Shown here piece after piece: positions 44,902 through 53,588 of a stretch of DNA of 64,000 bases (within the stretch, counting starts at the first letter, position 1; each line of letters starts with the position of its first letter). Position numbers and translations under genes: made by a program. The stretch is taken from assembly GCA_017623215.1 (NCBI GenBank), contig JAGAPO010000041.1:1-64000 (forward strand). The letters run 5' to 3'. The stretch is from Lachnospiraceae bacterium (GTDB lineage: Bacteria; Bacillota; Clostridia; Lachnospirales; Lachnospiraceae). The notes under the pieces were generated by a model. That model ran no database searches, was not told the DNA's origin, and worked only from the letters and a program-made list of their open reading frames with translations.

Positions 44902-47316
44902 ATGAGTGATGGATTATTAGCGATGGAAACCCATTTTAATATTCTCGGGGAAAAAATAGTTACACCGGGAATTTCTGCAATTGCGAGACAATGTGGCAGT
45001 GAAGGCATGGTTTTATTAAAGAATAATGGTGTGCTTCCTTTAAAACAGCAGGAAAAAATTGCTGTGTTCGGAAGATGCCAGGTGGATACCTTTATGGTTG
45101 GTTACGGAAGTGGCGGTGACATTCATCCGCCGTATTCCGTTAACATTCTAAATGGTTTAAGAAACAGTAACTCAGTACAGATATATGAAACACTGGCAAG
45201 GGCTTATGAAAATTGGTGTCATCAGCCGGAAAATATTGCAGATTCCGGAAGATACTGGTGGGGATGGTGGCCATTTTCCTACCCTGAAATGCCGTTATCT
45301 GAGGAAATGGCAGAAAATGCTGCAAAAGAAAGTGAGACAGCAATCTTTGTTATAGGCAGAGCTGCAGGCGAAGACCGTGATAATCGATTGGAGGAAGGAA
45401 GCTATTATCTGACTGTGCAGGAAAGGGAACAGCTGGAGATAGTGAAAAAGCACTTTTCTAAGATCATTCTGGTAATGAATTGTAGCAGTATTGTAGATAT
45501 GGCTTGGACTGAAGATGAAAAGTTTGATGCCATTATTTACATGTGGCTTGGCGGTATGGAAGGCGGCAATTCCCTTGCAGATCTTTTGACCGGAAAGGAA
45601 TCCCCAAGCGGTAAGCTGACATCCGCAATTGCCAGAGATATTAAGGATTATCCAAGCACTGCCAACTTTGGTGATCCGCAAAAGAATATTTATGAAGAAG
45701 ATATTTATGTGGGATACCGCTATTTTGAAACCTTTGCACCGGAGAAAGTGTTATATTCCTTCGGATATGGTTTGTCCTATACAACCTTTGAAACCACGGT
45801 GAAGGAGTTTTCGGTAAACGAGGATGCATTTTCTTGTACATTGGTAACGAAAAATACCGGTAATGCAGCTGGTAAAGAAGTGGTTCAATTGTATATGGAA
45901 GCACCACAGGGGGTGCTCGGTAAAGAACATAGACGTTTGGCAGCATATAAAAAGACAAAGAAACTTGCACCTGGTGAGAAGGAAGAAATAGTGCTTACTG
46001 TTGATAAACTTGAGATGGCAAGCTATGACGATTTAGGCAAGACAGGAATTTCTTCTGCCTGGGTAATGGAAGCAGGTACTTATAAGTTTTATGCCGGAAG
46101 AAGCGGACTTAATGGAAAGCTTTGTTATGACATAGTTGGTTCCTTTGAACAAGAGGAACTTTGTGTGGTTGAACAGTTAAAGCCGATTTGCTCCTTGCAG
46201 GAACCAATTAGCAGAATCAAGCCGATTGGAACATCAATTCCTGCTGCTCTTGGAAAAGAAGAAGTTCCGGTGGGACCTGTGGATTTAAGACAGAGGATTT
46301 TGGATCATTTACCAAAGGAAGCACCATATACCGGTGATAAGGGAATAAAATTTCAGGATGTATGTGCAGGAAGAGCGGAACTGGATGATTTCATTGCGCA
46401 GCTGACAGAAGAGGAACTTCAGTCCTTAACCCGCGGTGAGGGCGGTATTGAACGTCCAAGAGGAATTGAGGGCAACCAGGGAATTTTTGGTGGCTTCTAT
46501 CCGCCGGTGGAAGAAAAGGGAGTGCCGCTTATTATTACCGATGATGGTCCTGCAGGACTCAGAATCAGCTATTATACATCGCTGCTTCCGTGCGGCACCG
46601 TGCTTGCTGCTACCTTTAACGAAGAACTGGTAGAATCACTGTATGAGCGTATCGCAGAAGAAATGGAACGTTTTAGAATCGATGTTATGCTGGCGCCGGG
46701 CATTAATATTCAAAGAAATCCACTGTGCGGTAGAAATTTTGAATATTATTCCGAAGACCCATATTTGGCAGGAAAGATAGGCTGTGGTGCAGTTCGTGGT
46801 CTTCAGAGCAGAGGACGTTCTGCGTGTACAAAGCATTTTGTATGTAATAATCAGGAGACTGAAAGATATACCAACAATTCGGTGCTCTCGGAACGTGCCC
46901 TGAGAGAAATATATATTAAGGCATTTCGTATGTGTGTGACACAAGCAAAACCCAAGATTGTAATGATGTGTTATAACAAGGTGAATGGGGTATGGGGACA
47001 TTATAATTATGATCTTGCAACGACAGTGCTCCGCGAAGAGTGGAAACATGCAGGTATGGTAGTTACAGACTGGTGGATGAGAAAAGCACCAAGTCCGGAA
47101 TTCCCTGAGATGAGAGATAATGCATACCGTATCAGAGCACAGGTGGATGTGTTAATGCCAGGTAATGACGGTCCGGGAGATGGTCATATCAGATATTATA
47201 ATCCGGATGAAACGCTGTTAGAAACCTTAGGTAAGGAAAATGGCATCACAAGAGATGAAATTCACCGTTCGGTAAGACATGTTTTAAATTTCTGTAAGCA
47301 GACAGTCCAGCGGTGA
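44902..47316 (+). CDS. GH3 beta-glycosidase, circularly permuted domain order
   Basis: An 804-residue GH3 enzyme with its domains in swapped order. The alpha/beta sandwich comes first (ISAIARQCGSEGMVLLKNNG near residues 26-45; GGMEGGNSLADLLTGKESPSG). A fibronectin-like domain follows (YSFGYGLSYTTFE, KEVVQLYMEAPQG). The (beta/alpha)8-type domain is last (PLIITDDGPAGLR, APGINIQRNPLCGRNFEYYSE, with STKH-like ACTKHFVCNNQE). The nucleophile Asp is in GMVVTDWWMRK (D723). Permuted GH3 enzymes are known in Ruminococcus and relatives. Likely cytoplasmic beta-glucosidase/xylosidase-type activity; exact specificity unknown. ATG 44902 is set by GGAGGAG; a TTG at 44887 is in frame but inside the SD. Confidence 0.9.
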   Translation: MSDGLLAMETHFNILGEKIVTPGISAIARQCGSEGMVLLKNNGVLPLKQQEKIAVFGRCQVDTFMVGYGSGGDIHPPYSVNILNGLRNSNSVQIYETLARAYENWCHQPENIADSGRYWWGWWPFSYPEMPLSEEMAENAAKESETAIFVIGRAAGEDRDNRLEEGSYYLTVQEREQLEIVKKHFSKIILVMNCSSIVDMAWTEDEKFDAIIYMWLGGMEGGNSLADLLTGKESPSGKLTSAIARDIKDYPSTANFGDPQKNIYEEDIYVGYRYFETFAPEKVLYSFGYGLSYTTFETTVKEFSVNEDAFSCTLVTKNTGNAAGKEVVQLYMEAPQGVLGKEHRRLAAYKKTKKLAPGEKEEIVLTVDKLEMASYDDLGKTGISSAWVMEAGTYKFYAGRSGLNGKLCYDIVGSFEQEELCVVEQLKPICSLQEPISRIKPIGTSIPAALGKEEVPVGPVDLRQRILDHLPKEAPYTGDKGIKFQDVCAGRAELDDFIAQLTEEELQSLTRGEGGIERPRGIEGNQGIFGGFYPPVEEKGVPLIITDDGPAGLRISYYTSLLPCGTVLAATFNEELVESLYERIAEEMERFRIDVMLAPGINIQRNPLCGRNFEYYSEDPYLAGKIGCGAVRGLQSRGRSACTKHFVCNNQETERYTNNSVLSERALREIYIKAFRMCVTQAKPKIVMMCYNKVNGVWGHYNYDLATTVLREEWKHAGMVVTDWWMRKAPSPEFPEMRDNAYRIRAQVDVLMPGNDGPGDGHIRYYNPDETLLETLGKENGITRDEIHRSVRHVLNFCKQTVQR

Positions 47317-47326
47317 GGCTACAAGC

Positions 47327-47534
47327 ATGAATTGGGAGGCAAACTGGATTAAACCAAAACGGGACATGGGTGAAGTATATTACGGAAGCCGCCAATGAGC
47401 AGTATCTTTGGACCGGTGGATGGCATTACGGTGACTGGCCGGCCTTGGATGCACCCTATGGCAGTTATACCGGAAGCACCCACTTGGAGTTTATTGCCTC
47501 GGCTTTTTATGCTAAGTCTACTACAGTCCAATAA
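47327..47534 (+). pseudogene. GH78 alpha-L-rhamnosidase remnant
   Basis: ATG at 47327 opens MNWEANWIKPKRDMGEV, the N-terminus of GH78 enzymes, and stops at 47398. In another frame from about 47369 comes TEAANEQYLWTGGWHYGDW, then ALDAPYGSYTGSTHLEFIAS, a conserved block from the catalytic (alpha/alpha)6 barrel. It stops at 47532-47534 right after FYAKSTTVQ. About 450 or more residues between, and everything after, are missing. An intact copy would have released L-rhamnose for RhaA/RhaB. Confidence 0.8.
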
Positions 47535-47561
47535 AATAATTTGTCTTAGGAGGAATAGCAC

Positions 47562-49208
47562 ATGAATCTGAAAATCGTGCAGATTTCCAATGCAGAAAAA
47601 ATCCGCAGCTTAGCTGATATGGACAAGAGAAGGGTATACCGTCAGGAGCTTCTATTAAAGGAGCAGTTTGCTTATCAGCTTGCGTTATATTGTGAGAATG
47701 CATGTACATTAAAGGTTTCTTTAGATACGCCGTTAAAGGGGCAGGTAAAGCTCTATGTACATAAAAATGCGATTATGGATTATCCGGGAAAGGTTGCCTG
47801 GGATGATGACTATATTACCAATGAACCGGGCCTCATGCCCGATTTATTGGTTCCGTTGGAAGACCAAAACGGTATGGTGGAAATGAATGGTACGGCGGCA
47901 ACGGTCTGGGTAGAAGTAATGCTCTCCGAGGATTGCGCGCCGGGCACTTATCCGATTACAGTGACCTTTAGTAATGAAGGACTGTTTGAGAATGGAGAAC
48001 GTTGCGTGGTGTCTGAAACAATGCAGATTGCAGCGCTTCCGGTAGCATTAAAGGAACAGGAAACCATTTTCACACAGTGGTTTCATGTGGATTGTATTGC
48101 CAGAGTGCATAATGTGCCGATTTACAGTGAGGAGCATTGGAGCCTGATTGACCGCTATATGAAGCTTGCTGTAGAACTGGGCATTAATATGATTTTAACA
48201 CCGATTATTACGCCGCCATTGGATGTAAATCCGGGAGTGTGCCGACCATGCACACAGCTAATTCAAATCACAAAGGAAGGCAGTCAGTACTCCTTTAACT
48301 TTGATTTGTTAAAACGTTGGATAGACCTTTGTAAGAAAAATGGTGTGAAATATTATGAAATGGCACATTTATTCTCACAATGGGGCTTGTTCTATTCGTC
48401 GAATATTAAGGTAACATAAAACGGTGTGACGGAATACAAATTTGGATGGAATGTACCGGCAAGAGAGGAATCCTATAGAGATTTCCTGACACAGTTCCTT
48501 CCTGAACTTATTGCCTTTCTGAAGCAGGAAGGTATTAAAGAGAAGACCTATTTCCATTTGTCAGATGAACCATGGCAGGAGCATATGGAGAACTACCGTT
48601 ATGCTCATGATTTGGTAAAGCCATTGATAGACGGCTGTACTATCATGGATGCTATATCCGATATTGATTTTTATCAGTCGGGGCTGGTTGAATGCCCGGT
48701 AACAGCAAGCGATGCGATGGAACCGTTTTTAAAAGAAAAAATTGATAATCAATGGGCGTATTATTGCTGCGTGCAGGGGGCTTATGTAGGAAATCGGTTT
48801 TTGTCTATGCCAACCTACCGCAACCGGATTTTGGGCCTGCAAATTTATAAATATGGATTAAAGGGATTTCTGCATTGGGGATATAATTTCTACTATACCC
48901 AGCGTTCGTTATATGAGATTAATCCATATGTGACTACCTCTGCGGATATGAGTTTTCCATCTGGAGACGCCTTTACTGTTTATCCTTCGAAGGATGGGGC
49001 CTATTCATCTTCACGCGGGAAAATATTTAAGGAAGCACTGCAGGATATTGAGATCTGCAGAATGCTGGAGCAGAAAATAGGCAAGGAAAAAGTTGTGGAA
49101 TTGATGGAGAAAGAAGCGGGAATGGAAATTACATTCTCATACTATCCACGTAACACAGAGTTTATTCCAGGGCTAATGAACAAGATGAGAGCTATGCTAA
49201 AGGAATGA
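47562..49208 (+). pseudogene. DUF4091 (GH123-like) protein interrupted by one stop codon
   Basis: A single reading frame of 548 codons is broken only by TAA at 48417-48419 (codon 286), between SSNIKVT and NGVTEYKFGWNVPAR. Homologues read KVTENG here, so GAA to TAA is the simplest change. The N-terminal half is a beta-sandwich domain (ATVWVEVMLSEDCAPGTYPI). The barrel begins TIFTQWFHVDCIARVHNVP. After the stop it continues with TYFHLSDEPWQEHMENY (the DEP motif) and the DUF4091 region FLHWGYNFYY, SFPSGDAFTVYP and EALQDIEICRML. GGAGG precedes the ATG. DUF4091 domains are linked with GH123-like enzymes; activity unknown. Confidence 0.85.
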
Positions 49209-49232
49209 GGCGTTTCTATAGGAGTGGGAATA

Positions 49233-49390
49233 ATGAATCAGGAAAAAATATCAATTGGCTTAGGGTATCCTTGGGACGAAAATGGGTACTGCCCTGAAGT
49301 GGAATTTAATCCATGCATGACTGAGACAGGATTTCGGATGCGGATTTTCATCGGCCGGAGTATTTTGGCAAATTGTTATTCAGCAAATAA
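49233..49390 (+). pseudogene. CBM9-like protein remnant (internal deletion)
   Basis: ATG 49233 behind GGAG opens YPWDENGYCPEVEFNPCMTE and GFRMRI, resembling the start of CBM9-like beta-sandwich proteins. Two bases out of phase, the end reads DFHRPEYFGKLLFSK and stops at 49388-49390, which is the typical C-terminus of the family. About 130 central residues are absent. The start-frame product continues with unrelated residues to 49412, overlapping the next start. Confidence 0.65.
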
Positions 49391-49408
49391 GGCAAAGGAG
49401 GAAGAACC

Positions 49409-51121
49409 TTGATTTATCTGATATTAGCCATTGTAAGTAGTGCACTGATTTCTGTTTGCATGCGTATAGGAGAAAAACACGTAACGAATCAGATGGGCAT
49501 GTTTATGTCAAACTATGCTGTATGTATTCTGTTTGCGCTGCTTTATCTGGGGGCAAACTCCGATGCTGGTACGGCTATCTTCCAATTAACCGGTTCTGCA
49601 ATACTGATGGGAGCTATATGTGGTACGCTGTATCTGGCGAACTTTGCGTTGTTGAAATTTAACATGAAGAGCAACGGAGTAGTGCTATCGTCTACCTTTA
49701 TGAAATTAGGTGTTTTGATTCCTACGCTGATGGCAATTGTTGTATTTCGGGAAGTTCCAACATTGCTGCAGATTGGTGGCATTCTTCTGGCAGTAATTTC
49801 CATTGTGATGATTCATTTTGAAAAAGATGCTGCAGGCGAAGGAAAAAGTAAATTGTGGCTTCTTATTATGCTTCTGGTAAGTGGTATTACCGATTCGATG
49901 GCAAATGTTTTTGAGAAGTTAGGCGTTTCGGAAGCTAAGGATGGTTATCTTTTGATAACGTTTTTTACTGCGTTTTTAATTTCACTTGTACTGATGCTGC
50001 GTAGTAAATCCGGTGTATCAAAGAAAGATATCCTTTTTGGAATTATGCTGAGTATCCCTAATTATTATTCTGCAAGATTTCTTTTGCTTGCGCTGACGGA
50101 ACTTCCGGCAGTGTTAGTGTACCCGGTATGCAGTGTGGGGACAATCGTGGTAATTACAGTGGTAGGAATATTGTTCTTTAAAGAGAAGCTTAGTGCGAAA
50201 AAGATCAGTGCTTTGATAATGATTATGGCAGCGCTGGCTTTGTTAAATTGTAAGACGCCTGCCGGCACACCGGAGAACATAGAGGCAGAAGTAACGGTAA
50301 CTGTGACACCAACGGTTACACCAATACCTACGGTAAATAAGGACCTTGGTGCTGAGTTTTATGTTACCTATATAGATGTCGGACAGGGTGATTCGGCACT
50401 TGTATATTGTGATGGACAATATATGTTGATTGATGGCGGAGAACTGAGTTATTCCAGCCTGATATCTGCTTTTCTAGAGCGTAATGAAATTCCGTATTTG
50501 GACATTGTAGTAGGAACGCATGCCCATAGTGATCATATCGGGGGCCTGGTTGGTGCATTAATGTATGCAAAGGCCGGACTGGTTCTTTGTCCGGTAACGT
50601 GGTATGATTCGCCGGCATTCCGGAGTTTTTCTTACTACGCGGGAAAGAACGGTCCGGGAATTACAGTGCCCAATAAAATGGATACCTATGAACTTGGCAG
50701 TGCCACAGTTACGGTTCTTGGACTAAATGTGGAAAGTGAAGATATCAATGACACTTCCATTGTTTTAAGAGTTACCTATGGAGACCGAGCATTTTTATTT
50801 ACCGGAGATGCAGAACGTCCGGCAGAGCAGGTTCTGTTGGAAGAATGCCCGGAACTTTTGGATTCGGATGTCTTAAAGGTTGGACATCATGGAAGCAACA
50901 GTTCCACAACATATCCATTTCTTCGGGAAATTATGCCTGAATATGCAATTATATGCTGTGGAGCTGGCAATAAACATGGACATCCGACAAGCTTTGTGTT
51001 AGGGCGTTTGCGTGATGCGGGTGCTGCGGTATACCGTACTGATATTCATGGAGATATCACAATCTATTATGATGGAGAAGAGTGGGCTATAATCACACAG
51101 AAAGGTGACAGCACAGAATAA
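49409..51121 (+). CDS. EamA-type transporter fused to a ComEC-like metallo-beta-lactamase domain
   Basis: A 570-residue fusion. Residues 1-283 are a full DMT/EamA transporter of about ten helices (MIYLILAIVSSALISVCMRI, NGVVLSSTFMKLGVLIPTLM, ending ALIMIMAALALLNC). Then a Thr/Val/Pro linker (TVTVTPTVTPIPTVNKD, about 293-311). Then an MBL domain like the ComEC C-terminus and its secreted relatives: YIDVGQGDSALVY, zinc ligands H371, H373, D375 and H376 in THAHSDHIGG, FTGDAE, KVGHHGSNSSTT. All metal ligands seem present. TTG start behind AAAGGAGG. The junction LALLNCKTPAG looks like a lipobox, as in free-standing secreted MBL lipoproteins, suggesting fusion of two genes by deletion. With an even helix number the MBL part would be cytoplasmic. 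Confidence 0.8.
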   Translation: MIYLILAIVSSALISVCMRIGEKHVTNQMGMFMSNYAVCILFALLYLGANSDAGTAIFQLTGSAILMGAICGTLYLANFALLKFNMKSNGVVLSSTFMKLGVLIPTLMAIVVFREVPTLLQIGGILLAVISIVMIHFEKDAAGEGKSKLWLLIMLLVSGITDSMANVFEKLGVSEAKDGYLLITFFTAFLISLVLMLRSKSGVSKKDILFGIMLSIPNYYSARFLLLALTELPAVLVYPVCSVGTIVVITVVGILFFKEKLSAKKISALIMIMAALALLNCKTPAGTPENIEAEVTVTVTPTVTPIPTVNKDLGAEFYVTYIDVGQGDSALVYCDGQYMLIDGGELSYSSLISAFLERNEIPYLDIVVGTHAHSDHIGGLVGALMYAKAGLVLCPVTWYDSPAFRSFSYYAGKNGPGITVPNKMDTYELGSATVTVLGLNVESEDINDTSIVLRVTYGDRAFLFTGDAERPAEQVLLEECPELLDSDVLKVGHHGSNSSTTYPFLREIMPEYAIICCGAGNKHGHPTSFVLGRLRDAGAAVYRTDIHGDITIYYDGEEWAIITQKGDSTE

Positions 51122-51188
51122 AATTTATAATAACCATCTGGGCGGTTGCTCAGGTGGTTGCCTTATATTATGAAAAATGCAACAAACA

Positions 51189-51246
51189 CAGGCAAAGGGA
51201 TGGGGATGTAGCAAAACTGTGAACCATCCCTTTGCCTGACCTTTTT
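51189..51246 (+). terminator. terminator closing the glycan operon
   Basis: CAGGCAAAGGGATGG (51189-51203) pairs perfectly with 51224-51238, followed by ACC and five T up to 51246. It abuts the stop of the converging lipoprotein gene and marks the right edge of the AT-richer block. Confidence 0.85.
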
Positions 51247-52446
51247 CTAACGTTCGATCTCCACATCTGCTGCTGTCAGAACATCAAATGTGAAGATGTG
51301 CTTACCATCCAGCGAGACGCTGAAGGTATTCATGAGCTCGAGCCGTTCTTCGAGATTCGCATAGACACACACGGAATAGCAGGGGATTCCTTTGATCGTA
51401 ACCGTGCCGTCCTGAACGATGAGCGTGTATTCGCTGATGTCGGCGGGAAGGCCGGTCTGCTCTTTGGAGAGGGAGGCAAGGATATCAAAAGCCTGCTCCC
51501 TGGTAATCGAAGCCTCCGATTCTTTGGAACTTACAGAGCCTTTGGAATCATCCGCAGACTCAGACAAAAGATAGGTTCCGCTCACATAGATGTCGTACGG
51601 ATTCTCCCCGCTCTCCGCAATGACAAGTGAGCTCTCATTCATCAAAAAATCCAGCTGGAATCCGTCTTCGGTATATATCGCGGTGTTGCCGCGGATTCTT
51701 GCGACGCCAAGAAGCTCAAGCGTGCTCTCGTCGGACTCGGCTGTCAGAGTGAATTCGAACGAATTGGAATCTGCCTGCCCGAGGCGGATGGAGGCGAAGC
51801 TGTCCGGTTCCTCCGAAAGGCGCACAAAGTCTCCGTTCCAGTCGCAGATCGCGTCAGTGGAAGCATTATAAAGCGGGAAGGAAGAATAATTCTGAACATC
51901 GCCTGTGTCTGTATAACAGTAGATTCTGCCGCTTTCCTTATCCACAATCAAAGAAGGAGTAAGCGGGCTGTCATTGCTCGATACGGTGAACTGATAATAG
52001 TCGCGGTTCCCGGTCTCAATCTGTTCGCTGGTCAGAGTTACCGTGTAGATATCCGTATTGATTCGTTCGCAGATAAGCGATCTGGCTTCGTCCGCGGTTA
52101 ATAACGTGAGATTATCCCCGCTTCCTGTCGGATCAGAATCATCGGCAGAACCGTTCGGATTCTCCGAACCTGCAGAGGAAGGTTCGGTGGGGGGAGCCTC
52201 TTCGATCCCTGCTTCCGAGCCGACTTGGTTCTCAACGGTACTGTTCTCCTCGGAAGGAGCCTTCTCAGAAGGGCTCTCACCCGGTACGGTCTGTCCTGCT
52301 GTGCCGGAAGAGGCGGATTCGGATGTTCCGGCCTGTCCCGGATCATCCGCGTGCGTATCCCCGCCGCATCCGGGGAGGGAAAGCGCAAGAACGAGCAGAG
52401 CCGCAGTTATGATATGTACAAATGAAATTCTAAGCTTCTTTTTCAT
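51247..52446 (-). CDS. lipoprotein of unknown function
   Basis: A 399-residue secreted lipoprotein. The signal peptide ends in the lipobox LPGCGG (Cys near 27). A low-complexity Ser/Glu/Pro linker runs to about residue 112. A globular region follows, containing LTADEARSLICERINTDIY and two PepSY-like or repeat-like strands: SLIVDKESGRIYCYTDTGDV and SVSLDGKHIFTFDV at the C-terminus. No catalytic motif recognised. GGAGGTC precedes the ATG. Single gene on the minus strand, converging on the glycan-operon terminator. Confidence 0.8.
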   Translation of the reverse strand: MKKKLRISFVHIITAALLVLALSLPGCGGDTHADDPGQAGTSESASSGTAGQTVPGESPSEKAPSEENSTVENQVGSEAGIEEAPPTEPSSAGSENPNGSADDSDPTGSGDNLTLLTADEARSLICERINTDIYTVTLTSEQIETGNRDYYQFTVSSNDSPLTPSLIVDKESGRIYCYTDTGDVQNYSSFPLYNASTDAICDWNGDFVRLSEEPDSFASIRLGQADSNSFEFTLTAESDESTLELLGVARIRGNTAIYTEDGFQLDFLMNESSLVIAESGENPYDIYVSGTYLLSESADDSKGSVSSKESEASITREQAFDILASLSKEQTGLPADISEYTLIVQDGTVTIKGIPCYSVCVYANLEERLELMNTFSVSLDGKHIFTFDVLTAADVEIER

Positions 52447-52575
52447 GATACCGACCTCCAGTCATGTGTTGAAATAGAATATCTGATACTATTAATATAT
52501 GAGGCAAGTGGGTCAAATTAGAGTCAGAAATATAAAAAATCTTTTAAAAGTTCTTTCAATTCCATAACAACCGGA

Positions 52576-52604
52576 TGGACAGTAAGAATATTCCATGTTA
52601 TAAT
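52576..52604 (+). promoter_or_regulatory. promoter of the HAD phosphatase gene
   Basis: TGGACA (52576-52581), 17 bases, TATAAT (52599-52604). The leader to the start codon is about 140 bases. Confidence 0.7.
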
Positions 52605-52751
52605 CAGCTTTGCCGGCAATTCGTTTTCCACCATGCGATTGCTGCGAGGAAGGAAGAACTGAAAATCGACGAGATGAGGAAGGATTCAAGACAGAAAGAA
52701 TCCGGATTGTATCAGATAAGTGATTTGATGAAATATCAGGAGGAAGAAGTT

Positions 52752-53459
52752 ATGGACATAAAAGCTGTTTTATTTGACCTGGACGGAACGCTGCTTCCGA
52801 TGGATCAGGATGCATTTACGAAAGGATATTTTAAGGAACTGGCGGGAGTGCTTTCGCCGCTTGGAATCGAGCCGGAGGCCTTAATCTCCGCTGTGTGGGC
52901 GGGAACAAAGGCGATGGTAAAGAATGACGGAGCCGTAAGCAACAAAGAAGTGTTCTGGAAGGAGTTTGAGAAGCTGACAGGACAAAAGCCGGAACGGTTC
53001 TGCGAGGTGTCCGATCAATTCTATTCGAATGAATTCAACCGGGCCCAAAGATATACAGGGGAGAATCCGCTTGCAAAAGAAGCCGTTCGCCTTGCAGGCC
53101 TCAACGGAAGAAAAGTGGTGCTTGCTACGAATCCGCTGTTCCCGTATGTCGGACAGGCGACCAGACTTGGCTGGATTGGGCTGAAGCCCGAGGATTTCTG
53201 CCTGGTGACCTCCTATGAGAGCGATTCTTACTGCAAACCGAATCCGCGGTATTATGAGTCGATCTGTGAGCGAATCGGCGTGAAGCCGGAGAGCTGCCTG
53301 ATGATTGGCAATGATGAGCGGGAAGATATGCACGCGGCCGGGAGTATCGGAATGAACTGTATTCTGGCAGCAGACTGTATGATCCCTTGCGCGGAGCAGC
53401 CGTGGAACGGAGAAAAGCTGACATTTGCGGAGCTGGTGAAAAAGCTGGGAACGATATAG
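52752..53459 (+). CDS. HAD-family hydrolase
   Basis: A 235-residue cytoplasmic phosphatase-type HAD protein. Motif I is VLFDLDGTLLPMD (residues 5-17, Asp nucleophile at 8 or thereabouts). A helical cap follows (TKGYFKELAGVLSPLG onwards). Motif II is VVLATNPLF, the motif III Lys is in SYCKPNPRYYE, and motif IV is CLMIGNDEREDMHAAG. Substrate unknown. AGGAGGAAG sets the start at 52752; the frame is open further upstream but without family similarity. Confidence 0.9.
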   Translation: MDIKAVLFDLDGTLLPMDQDAFTKGYFKELAGVLSPLGIEPEALISAVWAGTKAMVKNDGAVSNKEVFWKEFEKLTGQKPERFCEVSDQFYSNEFNRAQRYTGENPLAKEAVRLAGLNGRKVVLATNPLFPYVGQATRLGWIGLKPEDFCLVTSYESDSYCKPNPRYYESICERIGVKPESCLMIGNDEREDMHAAGSIGMNCILAADCMIPCAEQPWNGEKLTFAELVKKLGTI

Positions 53460-53557
53460 GTTCACCGCATCAGGGTATCGTCTGTCGCTTCCGGAGAATG
53501 CTGTGCGGCATGCACAGGAAGACGACCGGAGTGAGAGACCGGATAAAAAGAACAGGT

Positions 53558-53577
53558 TGCCCGGCGGCTGCCGGGCA
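53558..53577 (+). promoter_or_regulatory. GC-rich hairpin beside the DUF1266 ribosome site
   Basis: TGCCCGGC-GGCT-GCCGGGCA is a perfect 8-bp stem with tetraloop, ending one base before GGGAGG of the next gene. It could modulate translation; no T tract is present. Confidence 0.4.
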
Positions 53578-53588
53578 GGGAGGTTGGA

